From contig JBBADV010000017.1 in assembly GCA_041656295.1 (NCBI GenBank), positions 1 to 54,694 on the forward strand: a stretch of DNA of 54,694 bases. The letters are read 5' to 3'. Numbering within the stretch: position 1 is the first letter of the stretch; each line of letters starts with the position of its first letter. This stretch comes from Kiritimatiellales bacterium. GTDB taxonomy: Bacteria > Verrucomicrobiota > Kiritimatiellia > Kiritimatiellales > Tichowtungiaceae. The notes under the pieces were generated by a model that was not told the DNA's origin, made no database searches, and was given only the letters and a program-made list of their open reading frames with translations. Positions 34,504-42,361 of this stretch are shown one piece after another. The translations under genes were made by a program, and so were the position numbers.

Positions 34504-35373
34504 TTATTCAACCGGCGTGCCGGTACTGTTAACCAGATTGCGATAGGCTTTAATAAGCTGCTGCGTTTTCGGACCGGGTTTCCCGTCGCCGATCGGGCGT
34601 TTATCCAGCTCAACCACTGCGATCACTTCAGCCGCGGTTCCGGTAAGAAACATTTCGTCTGCCGTCCAGAGTTCGTAACGGGTAAGCACCGTTTCAACCA
34701 CGTCCATGCCCATTTCAGCGGCAAGTTTCATAACAACATTGCGCGTTACGCCGTCGAGCGCGCCGCACCAGGTTGCCGGTGTTAACAGTTTGTTGTCTTT
34801 AATCGCGAACACATTGTCGCCGGATGCTTCGGCGACATAGCCCTGTGCGTTGAGCAGCAGGCACTCTTCAACGCCGGAATTGATCGCTTCAATTTTCGCC
34901 ATAATATTGTTCAGATAATTCAAACTCTTCACGCGCGGGTTCACCGCTTCCGCCATGTTGCGTATTGTACCGGCGGTAATAATTTTTAACCCATTCTGAT
35001 ACATCTCTTCGGAATACAGTTTAATTCCGGCGGCGATAATGATGACCTGCGCCTTTTTGCAGGAATACGGATTCAAACCGAGGTTCCCAACGCCGCGCGT
35101 TACAACGTGGCGCATATAACCCTCTTTTAGGCTGTTTGCTTTGCAAATATCAACTGTCGCCTGTTTGATCTCATCCTTCGTCATGCCAATATCAAGCAGA
35201 ATGGTTTTCGCCGAATCAAACAGGCGGTCAATATGTTCGTCTAGAAACGCGATGCGGCCGTTATAGACGCGGGTGCCTTCAAAAATTCCGTCGCCATAAA
35301 GCAGTCCGTGATCAAACACCGAAACGACCGCATCTTTCTCGTCAACGATTTTTCCATTCAAAAAAACTTTCAT
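34504..35373 (-). CDS. ilvE: Branched-chain amino acid aminotransferase (PLP fold type IV)
   Basis: 289 residues. Start MKVFLNGKIVDEKDAVVSVF, the LLYGDGIFEGTRVYNG motif near 25-40, PLP lysine in RVKSLNYLNNI near 148, and the GTAAEVIAVVELD phosphate-binding motif near 255. Interconverts Leu/Ile/Val and their 2-oxoacids. Length and motifs fit BCAT; a D-amino-acid aminotransferase or 4-amino-4-deoxychorismate lyase is the alternative. Two bases from lolD. Its 2-oxoacid products are possible substrates of the E1-KAS III fusion at 43945. Confidence 0.9.
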   Translation of the reverse strand: MKVFLNGKIVDEKDAVVSVFDHGLLYGDGIFEGTRVYNGRIAFLDEHIDRLFDSAKTILLDIGMTKDEIKQATVDICKANSLKEGYMRHVVTRGVGNLGLNPYSCKKAQVIIIAAGIKLYSEEMYQNGLKIITAGTIRNMAEAVNPRVKSLNYLNNIMAKIEAINSGVEECLLLNAQGYVAEASGDNVFAIKDNKLLTPATWCGALDGVTRNVVMKLAAEMGMDVVETVLTRYELWTADEMFLTGTAAEVIAVVELDKRPIGDGKPGPKTQQLIKAYRNLVNSTGTPVE

Positions 35374-35375
35374 TT

Positions 35376-36086
35376 TTATTTCTCCAGTTTGCCGTCTTTT
35401 AAAATCAGCTCATGTCGACAGCGCCGGGCGACCTCTTCGTTATGGGTTACCACAATCAGCGTGAGTCCGTCAGTCTGCGCTAAGGTAAACAGAATATTCA
35501 ATATATTTTCGCCGGTATGCGAATCCAGATTCCCCGTCGGCTCATCCGCCAGCAGCAGATCCGGCGTATTAATCAGCGCGCGCGCAATGGCTACACGCTG
35601 CTGTTCGCCGCCGGAAAGTTCTGCCGGGCGATGATCCGTGCGCGCCGACAGCCCGACCTGCTCCAGCAGATACTGCGCGCGCTCCTGAACGCCGGATTTT
35701 CGCTTCACCGCCATTGCCGGCAGCATCACATTCTGCAGCACATCCAGTTCCGGCAGCAGATGATAGCTCTGAAAAACGAATCCGCAGCGCGCGGCGCGGA
35801 ACGCCGCACGGCGCGCCGGACTCATTTTACACAGACTCCTGTTTTCGAAAAATACATCACCGGAATCCGGCTGATCGAGTCCGCCGAGAATATGCAGCAG
35901 CGTGCTTTTGCCGGCGCCGCTCGCACCCATAATCGATACCGCCTCTCCGCGCCGGATTTCCAGTGAAACGCCATGCAGCACTTCCACCGGGCGTTTGCCG
36001 ATATAATAGGTTTTGTGAATCTCTTCAGTTCGTAAAATCGGACCGGGGAAACGCTCAGGATTTAATTTATATTCTTCAATTTTCAT
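35376..36086 (-). CDS. lolD: ABC transporter ATPase, LolD/MacB type
   Basis: 236 residues. Walker A GASGAGKST, Q-loop FVFQSYHLLPELDVLQNV, signature LSGGEQQRVAIARAL and Walker B LLLADEPTGNLD are all present. Closest to LolD (lipoprotein release) and MacB ATPases. The permease (LolC/E) is not next to it. First gene of the lolD-ilvE-mcsAB-trpA run. The mix of unrelated housekeeping genes suggests packing rather than one pathway. Confidence 0.88.
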   Translation of the reverse strand: MKIEEYKLNPERFPGPILRTEEIHKTYYIGKRPVEVLHGVSLEIRRGEAVSIMGASGAGKSTLLHILGGLDQPDSGDVFFENRSLCKMSPARRAAFRAARCGFVFQSYHLLPELDVLQNVMLPAMAVKRKSGVQERAQYLLEQVGLSARTDHRPAELSGGEQQRVAIARALINTPDLLLADEPTGNLDSHTGENILNILFTLAQTDGLTLIVVTHNEEVARRCRHELILKDGKLEK

Positions 36087-36556
36087 CTGTTATTTTTACA
36101 TGAATTTTTTAGATCAGTTTTCATATTCAGGTCTAAAAATTCAAATTACTCTATCACCGTTTCAAATGCATCGGAATCCAAATAATCTGATGTTTTCGCG
36201 CACGCTTCAAGCGTGCCATCCTTTACCGCCATTCCGGCGGTTATTTTCAGGCCGCACCATAAACTTCAAACCGGGTGCGTTGGCGTTTATTCCCGGCACC
36301 GGCAGCTAAAAAATGCGGCCAGGTAAGGATCTTTGTGCGCAGCATGGCTTTGAGGGTGGATGTATCAAAGTTGACATTGGTGACGGTTGTAAAGTGGCAG
36401 TACAAAGCGTCTGCCCGGATGCTGCCTTGCGTACATCCCTTCCCTTACACCCAGGGTTTGTTCGCCTTGAAATCAAGACGTGGTGATCTTGTCTATTCTT
36501 TTAGTCCCCACTGACCATTCTCCGCTGTTTCTGCATACATCAGGAGCGGGAGAGTG
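36087..36556. other. Intergenic region, no gene recognised
   Basis: 470 bases. Two hairpins: gcacgctt/aagcgtgc (36200-36216) and ccgcc/ggcgg (36227-36241). Short frames exist on both strands, but none looks like a known protein. Base use (fewer CCGG tetramers) is unlike neighbouring genes and more like the ferredoxin/Rrf2 block, so this may be part of an acquired segment. Confidence 0.4.
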
Positions 36557-37324
36557 TCAGGTTTCGATCTGGTGGCCATCGATGGAGATAGTGATGATTT
36601 GCCAGGGGATGATTTTACCGCTGGCGGCCAGGGCCTCTTTGACGGCATGGGTCAAGCCGCCGCAACAGGGAACTTCCATGCGGAGCAGAGTCAGGTCTTT
36701 AATCTCATTTTGCTGCAGGATTTCAGTCAGTTTTTCAGCATAGTTGACACTGTCGAGTTTAGGGCAGCCGATCAGGGTGACGCGTCCGCGCATGAAATCC
36801 TGATGGAGATTCGCGTAGGCAAAGGCGGTACAGTCGGCAGCGATCAGTAATTTACAATGAGCAAACCAGGGGGCGTTGACCGGGGCCAGTTTGATTTGAC
36901 AGGGCCATTGGGCCAGTTGTGAGGCACCGGTGGTATGAGCCGGCATGACAGGGGGCGTACGGGCAGGAGGCGGAGTCGCGGGATCGGCGGCACCGTTAGT
37001 GTCGAAAAGACGGCTGATCGACTGGCTCAGACAACCGGAGCAGCCGCCAGCCGGTGCTGGGCTTTTTTGCGCCGGCGCGGTCAAGGACGCTTTGTGCCGG
37101 GCGACGGCCGCAGGATCGAAAGGTGCAGCATCGCGTTCGACAATGGTAATAGCGCCAGTGGGGCATTTAGGCAGGCAATTGCCCAGCCCGTCGCAGTAAC
37201 TTTCACTGACCAGGCGCGCTTTACCGTTGACCAGTTGAATGGCTCCCTCGTTACAGGCATTGACACAGAGACCGCAGCCGACACATTTTTCTTCATCAAT
37301 TTTAATAATATTACGTTTGGTCAT
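36557..37324 (-). CDS. Ferredoxin-type iron-sulfur protein of anaerobes
   Basis: 255 residues. Two 4Fe-4S motifs at the N-terminus (C14xxC17xxC20xxxC24 and C44..C50xxxC54), a GGCSGC motif (Cys95/98), and a C-terminal domain with LLIAADCTAFAYANLHQDFM, LIGCPKLD and MEVPCCGG that supplies more Cys ligands. I recognise this as a conserved family of strict anaerobes, often found with hybrid-cluster protein and Rrf2 regulators, of unproven function. AGGA eight bases upstream; 10 bases after the Rrf2 gene. Confidence 0.85.
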   Translation of the reverse strand: MTKRNIIKIDEEKCVGCGLCVNACNEGAIQLVNGKARLVSESYCDGLGNCLPKCPTGAITIVERDAAPFDPAAVARHKASLTAPAQKSPAPAGGCSGCLSQSISRLFDTNGAADPATPPPARTPPVMPAHTTGASQLAQWPCQIKLAPVNAPWFAHCKLLIAADCTAFAYANLHQDFMRGRVTLIGCPKLDSVNYAEKLTEILQQNEIKDLTLLRMEVPCCGGLTHAVKEALAASGKIIPWQIITISIDGHQIET

Positions 37325-37334
37325 GGTATAATTC

Positions 37335-37760
37335 CTAATTCGGTTGGGCCGGCAATCCCTGTGAGACGTCGGCGATGGTGATTGTTTGCAGCTCTTGTGT
37401 TAGAGAAAGAATAGCAGTCCGGAGGGCCTGACCCAGCGGGCATCGTTGGGTGCAGGGAGCCGGTTCCAGCGGGCAGGTATGGCTAGAAGCGATGGTACCG
37501 GCAACGGCTTCAAGCACCTGCCAGACAGTCAGTTCAGCTGGTTCAATCAGCAGAGTGGTACCGCCGGCGGGGCCGCACTGCGAGACGACGATAGCGCGGC
37601 GTGCCAGAGTCTGCATCACCTTGACATAGTGCGGTTGCGAATAGCCGAGAGCGGCGCAAAGTTCGGCGGCCCGCCCGGTGTATTGCGGCTGGCGGGCCAA
37701 CCAGGCACAAGCGTGAATAGCAATCGCCGCCGGTTTACTGAAGTTAAATAATTGGAACAT
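37335..37760 (-). CDS. Rrf2-family transcriptional regulator
   Basis: 141 residues from ATG 37760 (MFQLFNFSKPAAIAIHACAW), chosen over an upstream in-frame codon because the Rrf2 winged-helix domain starts here and AGG lies seven bases before. Winged helix about 1-80 (LCAALGYSQPHYVKVMQTLA). Three Cys (96, 103, 107) fit an iron-sulfur-sensing site as in IscR/NsrR/HcpR. A direct repeat CCACAAT-G-CCACAAT about 35 bases upstream may be its operator. Probably autoregulates and controls the ferredoxin gene. Confidence 0.88.
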   Translation of the reverse strand: MFQLFNFSKPAAIAIHACAWLARQPQYTGRAAELCAALGYSQPHYVKVMQTLARRAIVVSQCGPAGGTTLLIEPAELTVWQVLEAVAGTIASSHTCPLEPAPCTQRCPLGQALRTAILSLTQELQTITIADVSQGLPAQPN

Positions 37761-37908
37761 CGCGTGCCTGTTTGTGTGAAAGTGATACCACAATGCCACA
37801 ATCGACGGGATTTGGTCAAGCAAGGTTTCTTGCTTCGACAAAGAGAGATTGATCTTCAAGCAGAAGGCATTCCATCGACACCGTAAACCCAACAGTAAAC
37901 TGTATCAG

Positions 37909-37942
37909 TCACGATCTGCCTGACTGTCAGACCGGATCGTGA
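37909..37942. other. Hairpin upstream of the Rrf2 gene
   Basis: tcacgatc (37909-37916) pairs with gatcgtga (37935-37942), with an inner CTGA/TCAG. May insulate mtaC from the Rrf2-ferredoxin unit. Confidence 0.45.
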
Positions 37943-37985
37943 ATACATTTGATTCATGCTTCCGCCGTTTGTTTTCCCTCGATAT

Positions 37986-38020
37986 AAAAACATCACCGGC
38001 CTTTGCAACCGGGGATGTTT
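37986..38020 (-). terminator. Terminator after mtaC
   Basis: On the minus strand ACATC-CCGG pairs with CCGG-GATGT, followed by TTTTTATA, about 25 bases beyond the mtaC stop at 38045. Confidence 0.75.
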
Positions 38021-38044
38021 GCAGAGTAAAAATCAAACAACGTT

Positions 38045-38680
38045 TTAAGCATGCAGCGCGGCGAAGGCTTTTTCAACTGAGGTAACAGCCTCGTTTGCGT
38101 CACTGGAGTACCCGTCGGCACCGATTTCATCGGCATATTCCTGAGTTACCGGCGCGCCGCCAATCAGCACTTTAATATTCGCGCCTTTGGCTTTGAGGTG
38201 ATCGACTACTTCTTTCATGTATGGCATCGTCGTCGTTAACAATGCACTCAGCATGACGATTTGTGCACCGTTACTCACTGCTTCGTCAAACTTGGAAACA
38301 TCGCAATCAACCCCGAGATCCATCACTTCATAACCGGCACCTTTGACCATCATAGCGACAAGATTTTTGCCAATATCGTGCAAATCGCCTTTTACAGTTC
38401 CGATGCACACTTTCCCCAGCGGCTCATGTCCGGTTTCAGCAAGCAGCGGGCTGATGAGGTCAAGACCGGCCTGCATCGCGCGGGCGGCGATCAACATTTC
38501 CGGTACATACACTTCATTACGGGAAAAACGGTCACCGATTTCGCGCATCGCCGGAATCATCGATTCCATTAAAATTTCTTCTACATTTGCTTTTGAATCG
38601 ATCAGATCCTGAACGATTGCGGCGACATCTTTGCGTCTGCCTTTAGTAATAGCATCAAACAGTTCCTGATTTCTTGCCAT
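38045..38680 (-). CDS. mtaC: Corrinoid-binding methyltransferase protein (MtaC/MttC-like)
   Basis: 211 residues. N-terminal helical cap (1-85; MESMIPAMREIGDRFSRNEVYVPE) and Rossmann B12 domain with all three signatures: D99-L-H101-D-I-G104 (His101 is the lower cobalt ligand), S145-x-L147 and Gly174-Gly175. Carries the methyl group between a substrate methyltransferase (MtaB here) and an acceptor methyltransferase. GGGAGA five bases upstream. A 13-bp perfect inverted repeat stands 84 bases before the start. Transcribed alone, 254 bases downstream of the GTPase-mtaB operon. Confidence 0.93.
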   Translation of the reverse strand: MARNQELFDAITKGRRKDVAAIVQDLIDSKANVEEILMESMIPAMREIGDRFSRNEVYVPEMLIAARAMQAGLDLISPLLAETGHEPLGKVCIGTVKGDLHDIGKNLVAMMVKGAGYEVMDLGVDCDVSKFDEAVSNGAQIVMLSALLTTTMPYMKEVVDHLKAKGANIKVLIGGAPVTQEYADEIGADGYSSDANEAVTSVEKAFAALHA

Positions 38681-38763
38681 AAACTCTTTCTCCCAATTAA
38701 CGTTTAACTTTATTTTGAACAGTTTACCTTAATCCCAAGCAAAAAATAGGCATATACTAGCAT

Positions 38764-38797
38764 AAAATATAATAATATTGCTGAATTATTATATTTT
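38764..38797. promoter_or_regulatory. AT-rich perfect inverted repeat upstream of mtaC
   Basis: aaaatataataat (38764-38776), 8-base spacer, attattatatttt (38785-38797). The core aatataataatattgctga resembles aatataatgatcttgccga upstream of the second corrinoid gene at 41965, at a similar distance from its start codon. Likely a shared operator; the regulator is unknown. Confidence 0.55.
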
Positions 38798-38933
38798 CTT
38801 ATAGTATTGCATGTCATTATATAAAATTTCTTAATTTTAGTTCAAGATTCAGATATACCAATATTGCCTGCCGATTTTTTTGAGACCGCAGGATACAGCA
38901 ATCTAATTACACCGCAAACATCCTTTTCTACCT

Positions 38934-39839
38934 TTAACGGGTTAACCGGCAAGCATTGATTTGCTGTGCGACGCCGCTGACATCGCCGATCCATTCAACC
39001 GCCGTGCATTCCGCTACCGGCGCCGGATAATAAAAGACACCGCCAAACGCAATTTCTACTCGCTGCCACCCCTGTTCCGTTTTTACACTACCTTTAAACC
39101 GATCAAGCTGCGGAGCGAGTGTTTCAAGCAGTTTGATCAGTGCCGGCAAATAAAACGTATCGCCCGAAGAAAAAATGCCAGACGGCGGTAATTCCGCATG
39201 ATAGTGATGTCCAGTACGTACAGGGCAGCCTGTATCTTTACGCAACTTGAAAATTTCCGGTGGCAGCTCATCGTGCGATGTGCAGATCACGCTCAGTTTC
39301 GGCGGTGTCCAGTTTTTCAGGCAGTGCATAAAAGTCTCAACCTGTTCCGGAGCTGCCAGATCACACCGGTTGGCAACCGCAATATCGGCACATTCCGCCA
39401 GCCGGTTCCAGTACGGAATCATTGCGAGCCGCTCCGGCCGGTTTTTCGCCGGATCGAACAATACAATCACCGGCATTACCTCAATCCGGCACCGCGGTGC
39501 AGCGGCATACAGCATCTCCAGCAACGGATCGATGAGTACGATCCCGCCAGGCTCAATGATGATTTGCTCAACTTCAGGCCGGGCGCAAAGTATCTCCAGC
39601 GCGGGCAGCATCTGTGCGGCAGAAGTGCAGCAGAGACAGCCGCCCGGTATATGTTCAACCCGCAGCCGGTCCGTTCCGCCGCCTGCCGCGATCAGCGCAG
39701 CGTCATATCCGGTTTTGCCGAAATCATTGACGATCACTCCCGTAAAAGCAGCGGACCGCGCAACAAACCGCCGAATCGCAGTGGTTTTTCCGATTCCCAG
39801 CGCCCCGGCAATCAGATGGCATGGAATGGCCTTATGCAT
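38934..39839 (-). CDS. CobW-like (COG0523) GTPase of the corrinoid locus
   Basis: 301 residues. G3E-family P-loop GTPase: Walker A GALGIGKTT (12-20), the CxCC metal-binding motif in GGCLCC (Cys68, Cys70, Cys71), an NRCD specificity motif, and a C-terminal CobW_C-like domain. The family delivers or handles metal ions (Zn, Co, Fe). Its start overlaps the mtaB stop by eight bases, so it is coupled to mtaB. The context suggests metal loading of MtaB or handling of corrinoid cobalt (inference). The Walker A Gly-Ala-Leu-Gly spelling is slightly unusual. Confidence 0.85.
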   Translation of the reverse strand: MHKAIPCHLIAGALGIGKTTAIRRFVARSAAFTGVIVNDFGKTGYDAALIAAGGGTDRLRVEHIPGGCLCCTSAAQMLPALEILCARPEVEQIIIEPGGIVLIDPLLEMLYAAAPRCRIEVMPVIVLFDPAKNRPERLAMIPYWNRLAECADIAVANRCDLAAPEQVETFMHCLKNWTPPKLSVICTSHDELPPEIFKLRKDTGCPVRTGHHYHAELPPSGIFSSGDTFYLPALIKLLETLAPQLDRFKGSVKTEQGWQRVEIAFGGVFYYPAPVAECTAVEWIGDVSGVAQQINACRLTR

Positions 39840-41214
39840 CGACTCCGTATTCTTTCAGTGAACATTTTGACCGGTCAACCAGCGGTGCATACTGTGCGAT
39901 CATCTCAGCCTCGGTCTCCGGAATATCGTCTTCAACAGACATCTCCATCCTCTCGAGCCAGCGTTCTTCGCGCGGATCAAGATAATAGGCTTTTTCATCC
40001 GCTCCCTTGCGCAGTTCTTCGAGTGCGGCCTGTACGGCAATGCGGGTGCGTTCATAGGCTGTTCCGCCCTGCACAATTTTTTTAGAAATGCGCAGGACAA
40101 TTTCCGGATGCAACACATACGCCTGGGGATCCAGTGGAGCATCGGACTCAACCAGCCAGTCACGCAACCTCAACGCATCCTCACAGGAACGGCGGGCTGC
40201 AGTATTCATCAACCGGCAGTCATAAATGAGCTGTTCTGCAGAAACTTCCGGTGCCTTGCCGCTGAGCAGCTGAACATTCTGCACCGATTCATTAGACCAG
40301 CAGTCGCAAACCGCAGCGGCAATATTGCCGATTGGACTCAGATGAGCGCAGGCGGCTGTTTTTCCTTCGAGTGCAACCGGCGTTCCGGTAATTGCTTTGA
40401 TATAAACCCCTTCATAGGCACAGTCCTTACAAGGTCCGGTTGCACCCTGCTCCAATGCCACCAGCGTACGCGGCACGGTGGCGACACGCACCACCGCTGC
40501 AAAAATTTTCGGAATCATTTTTTTCTCGGCCAGCACCATTGCGGTGTTTCCAAAACCGCAGGCGCTGTCTCCGGCCGGAATTACACCGTTTTCCCGGCAG
40601 GCGGCAACCATGTGTTTCCATAGAAATTCCATATCGCGGCAGCCTAGAACACCCAGTGCAAAAACAACGCCCGGCAGATCAGCGTTAATCAGCGCTTCAT
40701 CATTTAATTCTTTTCCACCGGTGGATTCAATGGAAAGAAAATCGGCGCCGGCCTCGCCGGCTTTGGCGAATACTGCCAGCATATTATCCCAATATACTCC
40801 GCTGCGCATGACCGGCGGACGGGAGAATTCTCGAATATCATTCGGTGTGAACCTCAGAGCAGTTTTGACTCCGTGTTTTTCCTGCGCCTCAATCAGTTTA
40901 TCAGCCAGCAGGCGGTTGATTTCGAGTCCCCAGGCCGGATTCAGGGTCATCTCCGGAAGAGTTTCGAATTCAATCTGTAACTGGGGCGTCTCCAGTTCAA
41001 TTGCACGTCTGATTACACTGTCGGCCATCTCTGTATAATGCGCGATCACCTGCGGCCAGGTTTCTGTCGTAATATTCATTGCAGGCAGCGTGAAGTTAAC
41101 TTCGGGGAAAACCATCCCGGTGCCAAGTGCAAGCCCCCGTTTAGTGATCACCGGTCTGGGGCTGCGGCCGTAAACAAACCGGTCTAAGGAATCTATAGCT
41201 ATTGTCTTACTCAT
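39832..41214 (-). CDS. mtaB: Methanol:corrinoid methyltransferase (MtaB family)
   Basis: 460 residues from ATG 41214; GGAG six bases upstream, and 44 extra in-frame codons upstream are rejected. TIM-barrel zinc enzyme that moves a methyl group from methanol (or a related methyl donor) to the corrinoid protein. Zinc-ligand candidates as in Methanosarcina MtaB: Glu163 (SIESTGGKE), Cys219 (GDSACGFGN) and Cys262/265 (GPCKDCAYE). The degenerate corrinoid gene precedes it and a CobW-like GTPase overlaps it. No acceptor methyltransferase (MtaA) or corrinoid reactivator (RamA-type) is in the window. Confidence 0.92.
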   Translation of the reverse strand: MSKTIAIDSLDRFVYGRSPRPVITKRGLALGTGMVFPEVNFTLPAMNITTETWPQVIAHYTEMADSVIRRAIELETPQLQIEFETLPEMTLNPAWGLEINRLLADKLIEAQEKHGVKTALRFTPNDIREFSRPPVMRSGVYWDNMLAVFAKAGEAGADFLSIESTGGKELNDEALINADLPGVVFALGVLGCRDMEFLWKHMVAACRENGVIPAGDSACGFGNTAMVLAEKKMIPKIFAAVVRVATVPRTLVALEQGATGPCKDCAYEGVYIKAITGTPVALEGKTAACAHLSPIGNIAAAVCDCWSNESVQNVQLLSGKAPEVSAEQLIYDCRLMNTAARRSCEDALRLRDWLVESDAPLDPQAYVLHPEIVLRISKKIVQGGTAYERTRIAVQAALEELRKGADEKAYYLDPREERWLERMEMSVEDDIPETEAEMIAQYAPLVDRSKCSLKEYGVDA

Positions 41215-41263
41215 GTTTTTCTCCATAAAAAGCACTCCGCAAACCGGAGTACCCTGTTTTATT

Positions 41264-41890
41264 CTATCTATCAAAAATTTTTTCAACAGCAGCGACAGCC
41301 TGACTAGTGTCACCGGTGTAACCACCGGTTCCGGTCTGATTAACATATTCCTTAGCTATCGGAGCACCGCCGATCAGAATTTTCACGTTTGAATCCGTCG
41401 TTTTAAAGTGATCAACCACCTCCTTTATATAGGGCATGGTTGCCGGCGGCAGCGCGCTGAGCATTAAAACCGGCGCGTTGCCGGCCATGGCGTTGTCGTA
41501 TCCGGCGACATCGCAATCTGTGCCGCAATTCATTACTTTATACCCGGTGCCTTTCATCATCATGGCTACCTGATTTTTGACGGTGTCATGCTGATTGCCT
41601 TTCGGGATACCAGCCACTGCTTCGGCGAACGGTTCATGTCCGCTTTTAGACAGCAGTGAATCAATAACGCCCCGATCGGCCTGCATGGCGCAGGCAGCGA
41701 TCTGCATTGCCAAAACAGATATTTCATTGCGGGGAAACTGTGTGCCGATTGCGTGCGTCACCGGAAGCATGGACTCCATTAGAACCGATGTCACATCCGC
41801 ATCGGCGGCAATCTCTGCCTGTACCAGCGCGGCAACGTCCTTGCGCCTGCCCGTCAGCATTACATTAAACAATTTTTTATTCTTTGCCAT
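41264..41890 (-). CDS. Divergent MtaC paralogue with altered B12 motif
   Basis: 208 residues from ATG 41890 (GAGG seven bases upstream). Aligns with mtaC at 38045 position for position without gaps (MESMLPVTHAIGTQFPRNEI versus MESMIPAMREIGDRFSRNEV). The B12 motif DLHDIG (99-104) is NQHDTV here: His101 stays, but Asp99 and Gly104 are lost. SxL (145-147) and Gly-Gly (174-175) are kept. Many other conserved acids are also changed. The frame is intact and has its own operator-like palindrome, so it may be a regulatory or substrate-specific form rather than a dead copy. First gene of the mtaB operon. Confidence 0.88.
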   Translation of the reverse strand: MAKNKKLFNVMLTGRRKDVAALVQAEIAADADVTSVLMESMLPVTHAIGTQFPRNEISVLAMQIAACAMQADRGVIDSLLSKSGHEPFAEAVAGIPKGNQHDTVKNQVAMMMKGTGYKVMNCGTDCDVAGYDNAMAGNAPVLMLSALPPATMPYIKEVVDHFKTTDSNVKILIGGAPIAKEYVNQTGTGGYTGDTSQAVAAVEKIFDR

Positions 41891-41955
41891 ACAGGCCCTC
41901 GGGTTCTGTGAATGTGCCGAGTATAGATAATACACTTAAATGGAATAGGGCATTT

Positions 41956-41996
41956 AAATAAAAGAATATAATGATCTTGCCGATATTCTTTTATTT
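41956..41996. promoter_or_regulatory. AT-rich perfect inverted repeat upstream of the second corrinoid gene
   Basis: aaataaaagaatat (41956-41969), 13-base spacer, atattcttttattt (41983-41996): 14 matching pairs, 66 bases before the start codon. Related core to the repeat at 38764. Confidence 0.6.
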
Positions 41997-42023
41997 TTTA
42001 TTAAAACTTCCGTTTATTTACAA

Positions 42024-42361
42024 ATTAATATGTCAATCTTGTCTAACACTGTATTGAGGTGTATCCGCTGGAACCACCGGGGTTCGTACGCGCCGGATGT
42101 CAAAGAACTCATACAGGAAGGCCTTCCAAACGAGATAATCCCGTTACCGCTCTGCCGGCGCTTATCAATGCGCCTTACCGAGGCCGTGCGCTGGGGAGAG
42201 AACTGTATATCTTGCTTACTCCGAACATCATCAGCCGGATTATACCGGTTGTTAAACTCGACAGTCTGTTCAGCGGCACAGTAACGGCCGGCAATGACCC
42301 ATACGAACGCTTCGAAAGCATCGATCATCTTGCCATTCGCGTAAAATCACTGAACAGTTGA
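42024..42361 (+). pseudogene. Possible decayed coding fragment, unidentified
   Basis: One forward frame reads YAPDVKELIQEGLPNEII, then coding character shifts frame to YRGRALGRELYILLTPNIIS and ends ...FESIDHLAIRVKSLNS before a stop at 42361. Composition looks protein-like across the shift, but I do not recognise the family. May be a frameshifted gene remnant. Confidence 0.3.

Noticed and set aside
41215..41346. Extended N-terminus of MtaB
   Set aside because: The extra 44 codons lack family similarity, run over the end of the upstream corrinoid gene, and a good GGAG site precedes the ATG at 41214.
41897..41960. Sigma-54 promoter before the corrinoid gene
   Set aside because: A TCGGCAC stretch resembles the -24 box, but the matching -12 GC is not at the right distance.
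42014..42328. 104-codon minus-strand gene
   Set aside because: No ribosome site, no similarity, and the plus strand shows better coding character.
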